6,307 bases of DNA from Thermoplasmata archaeon (GTDB lineage Archaea > Thermoplasmatota > Thermoplasmata > Lutacidiplasmatales > UBA184): assembly GCA_030037695.1 (NCBI GenBank), contig JASHQF010000084.1, positions 1 to 6,307 of the forward strand, in the 5' to 3' direction. Positions 5,316 to 6,307 of the stretch are shown piece after piece; the first letter of the stretch is position 1, and each line of letters begins with the position of its first letter. The translations under genes and the position numbers were made by a program. A model generated the notes under the pieces. It saw only the letters and a program-made list of their open reading frames with translations. It did not search any database and was not told where the DNA came from.

Positions 5316-5993
5316 ATGCCGGCGATGGCGGAGTCGATGGAATCGGCCAGCGGAATGCAAGAGGGGATCCCGCGGACGGAGGACAAGCCCGCGGGATGGG
5401 CGACGCCCGCAGTGATCGGGCTGATCGTCCTGTCGGCGGTGACGATCCTCTTCGGACTGTCGGAGCTACCCCACCCGTACTGTGTCAGTTTCTGGCTGGG
5501 GACCTGCTTCACGTCGGCCCCGGCGCTCATCGGCGCGGGCGTCTTCACCGGATCGGCCCTCGCGGGCCTCGCCGGGATCGTCGGCGGAGTGTTCCTCGGG
5601 ATCATCGGGTTCCTCTCCCTGCGGCGGGGCAACCTGTTCGCCGGCTCGGCGTTCCTCGCCTTTGCGGGCTTTTTCCTCATCTACAACCTGGCCGCCTACT
5701 CGACCGGGTACGCCGGGGCCGCGCTCGCCCTGATCTGGGTGCTCGTGTCGCTGACGTTCCTGATCAACTCGCTGAAGCACGGCTGGATCGTGTTCATCAT
5801 GTTCCTGCTCGTGACGGTCCAGTACATCCTGCTCACGATCTTCTGGTGGCAGATGGGGGCGGCGAGCAAGGTCTCCACCTCCGAGCACTGGGCGATCGGG
5901 ATCGAGATCATCCTCGCGGGGGCCGTGATGTGGTACCTCGCGACGGCGAACCTGACGAACTGGAACTACGGGCGCAAGCTCCTCCCGACCTAG
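5316..5993 (+). CDS. AceTr (GPR1/FUN34/YaaH, SatP-like) family membrane transporter
   Basis: A 225-residue integral membrane protein; family members are about 190-280 residues long and carry acetate, succinate or related small molecules, usually with protons. A roughly 28-residue hydrophilic N-terminal tail is followed by hydrophobic segments at about 31-49, 66-103 (one long or two short), 107-128, 133-151, 157-178 and 191-210. Family resemblance is clearest in GGVFLGIIGFLSLRRGNLF (90-108), matching the family's GG...KKGNTF region, and in the C-terminal WYLATANLTNWNYGRKLLP, matching the YLA...N..FGR.VLP ending of E. coli SatP. The NPAPLGL signature is replaced by TPAVIGL (30-36). Cys56 and Cys64 lie in the loop after segment one. 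The ATG at 5316 is favoured by the A/T-rich element about 30 bases upstream; Met at residues 4, 8 and 14 are alternatives. Divergent from the small gene and dehydrogenase, which hints at organic-acid use. Substrate not established. Confidence 0.72.
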   Translation: MPAMAESMESASGMQEGIPRTEDKPAGWATPAVIGLIVLSAVTILFGLSELPHPYCVSFWLGTCFTSAPALIGAGVFTGSALAGLAGIVGGVFLGIIGFLSLRRGNLFAGSAFLAFAGFFLIYNLAAYSTGYAGAALALIWVLVSLTFLINSLKHGWIVFIMFLLVTVQYILLTIFWWQMGAASKVSTSEHWAIGIEIILAGAVMWYLATANLTNWNYGRKLLPT

Positions 5994-6040
5994 GTCGGGC
6001 AAGGGGCCCCCGGGTCCAACCCTTTCCTTCCCTTTTCTCT
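5984..6040 (+). terminator. Probable transcription terminator of the AceTr-family gene
   Basis: A perfect 16-bp palindrome (CCCGACCTAGGTCGGG, 5984-5999) spans the TAG stop at 5991-5993 and can fold as a 6-bp stem with a CTAG loop. Twenty-one bases further on is a purine-free tract, 6021-6040, with runs of three and four T. Archaeal termination depends mainly on T-rich tracts, so the tract is the likelier signal. The spacing is too long for a bacterial-type intrinsic terminator. Confidence 0.45.
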
Positions 6041-6093
6041 ACACCCCAGGATCGGTCAGGTATTCCATCACGCCACAGCCCAGGGGCACGGTA

Positions 6094-6112
6094 GGTGGGC
6101 AACTGCCCGACC
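6094..6112. repeat. Small hairpin in the convergent intergenic region 5994-6165
   Basis: GGTGGGC (6094-6100) pairs with GCCC and ACC (6105-6108 and 6110-6112) around an AACT loop, with G6109 bulged. It lies in the 172-bp gap between the convergent transporter and right-edge gene. Apart from this and the terminator-like tract at 6021-6040, no open frame, tRNA-like arms or other RNA signature was seen in the gap. It may be part of the minus-strand gene's 3' end, or chance in GC-rich DNA. Confidence 0.25.
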
Positions 6113-6165
6113 GGGTGAAGCTTCGAGCCAGGCGACGGGGGCTCTCACAGGGCTGACCCAGCGGG

Positions 6166-6306
6166 CTAGCTCGTCGGTGCTCGCGTCCGATCGTCCCGCC
6201 GAAGGGCCGTTCCGATGGCTCCCCGGACCAGGAGCAGCGCGGCGGCAAAGAGCGCCAGCACGATCAGGTCCCCGCCGGGCCAGGAGATCGGAACGGCCTC
6301 CCCCGC
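6166..6306 (-). CDS. C-terminal end of a membrane protein (partial, enters from right edge)
   Basis: Reading leftwards from the right edge, one frame stays open for 46 codons to a TAG at 6168-6166. It encodes one clear hydrophobic segment, DLIVLALFAAALLLV, followed by the charged tail ALRRDDRTRAPTS. A membrane helix with a basic cytoplasmic end just before a stop is typical of a real C-terminus, and the third codon positions are GC-rich as in the other genes of the window. The other two minus-strand frames give compositionally poor sequence. The family cannot be recognised from this fragment. It is convergent with the transporter gene. Confidence 0.5.
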   Translation of the reverse strand, partial: AGEAVPISWPGGDLIVLALFAAALLLVRGAIGTALRRDDRTRAPTS

Positions 6307-6307
6307 C

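Noticed and set aside
4859..5680. Minus-strand open frame crossing the transporter and small gene
   Set aside because: Its translation is basic and Pro/Arg/Gly-rich, and it is antisense to the clear membrane segments of the transporter.
6041..6165. tRNA or other structured RNA in the convergent gap
   Set aside because: No TTCGA-type T-arm with flanking complementary stems, no acceptor pairing, and no RNase P or SRP RNA core motifs could be found.
6039..6248. Minus-strand 69-codon open frame at the right end
   Set aside because: It overlaps the better-supported membrane-protein C-terminus in another frame and the T/C-rich tract. Its sequence shows no domain or membrane pattern.

Overview
The window is very GC-rich and gene-dense. 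It reads as chromosomal DNA of an archaeon, most likely a high-GC member of the Thermoplasmatota; this is inferred and no marker gene proves it. The reasons are TATA-like boxes about 25-50 bases before several starts, short or absent 5' leaders, GTG/TTG starts, no convincing Shine-Dalgarno sites, a KaiC/RecA-like protein, and a T/C-rich tract after a gene in place of a classical intrinsic terminator. No tRNA, rRNA, CRISPR array, insertion sequence or integrase was seen.

Layout. Bases 89-1 (minus) hold the first 29 codons of a zinc-ribbon protein. It diverges from a SAM-dependent methyltransferase (174-1082, plus) across an 84-bp gap with one TATA element that could serve both directions. A TATA-like box on the methyltransferase stop codon precedes the centrepiece at 1117-3837 (plus). 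This is a 906-residue protein with six predicted membrane segments, two very long helical heptad arrays (24 and 22 repeats in unbroken register, separated by a Gly/Ser/Pro hinge), and a C-terminal KaiC-like domain whose Walker A, Walker B and catalytic glutamates are all degenerate. Facing it tail to tail is a D-2-hydroxyacid dehydrogenase (4862-3882, minus). The dehydrogenase lies 43 bp behind a small unrecognised protein with a possible SH3-like barrel (5181-4906, minus), and the two may share a transcript. Divergent from that pair is a six- or seven-segment membrane protein of the AceTr (GPR1/FUN34/YaaH, SatP-like) family (5316-5993, plus). The right edge carries the C-terminal 46 codons of another membrane protein (6306-6166, minus).

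How the genes relate. There is no obvious single pathway. A carboxylate transporter beside a 2-hydroxyacid dehydrogenase suggests small organic acid uptake and metabolism, and a perfect 8-bp inverted repeat between their divergent promoters is a plausible operator. The membrane/coiled-coil/pseudo-KaiC protein is the most unusual item. It looks like a membrane-anchored scaffold or signalling protein, not an active ATPase, and I know of no described system that it clearly matches.
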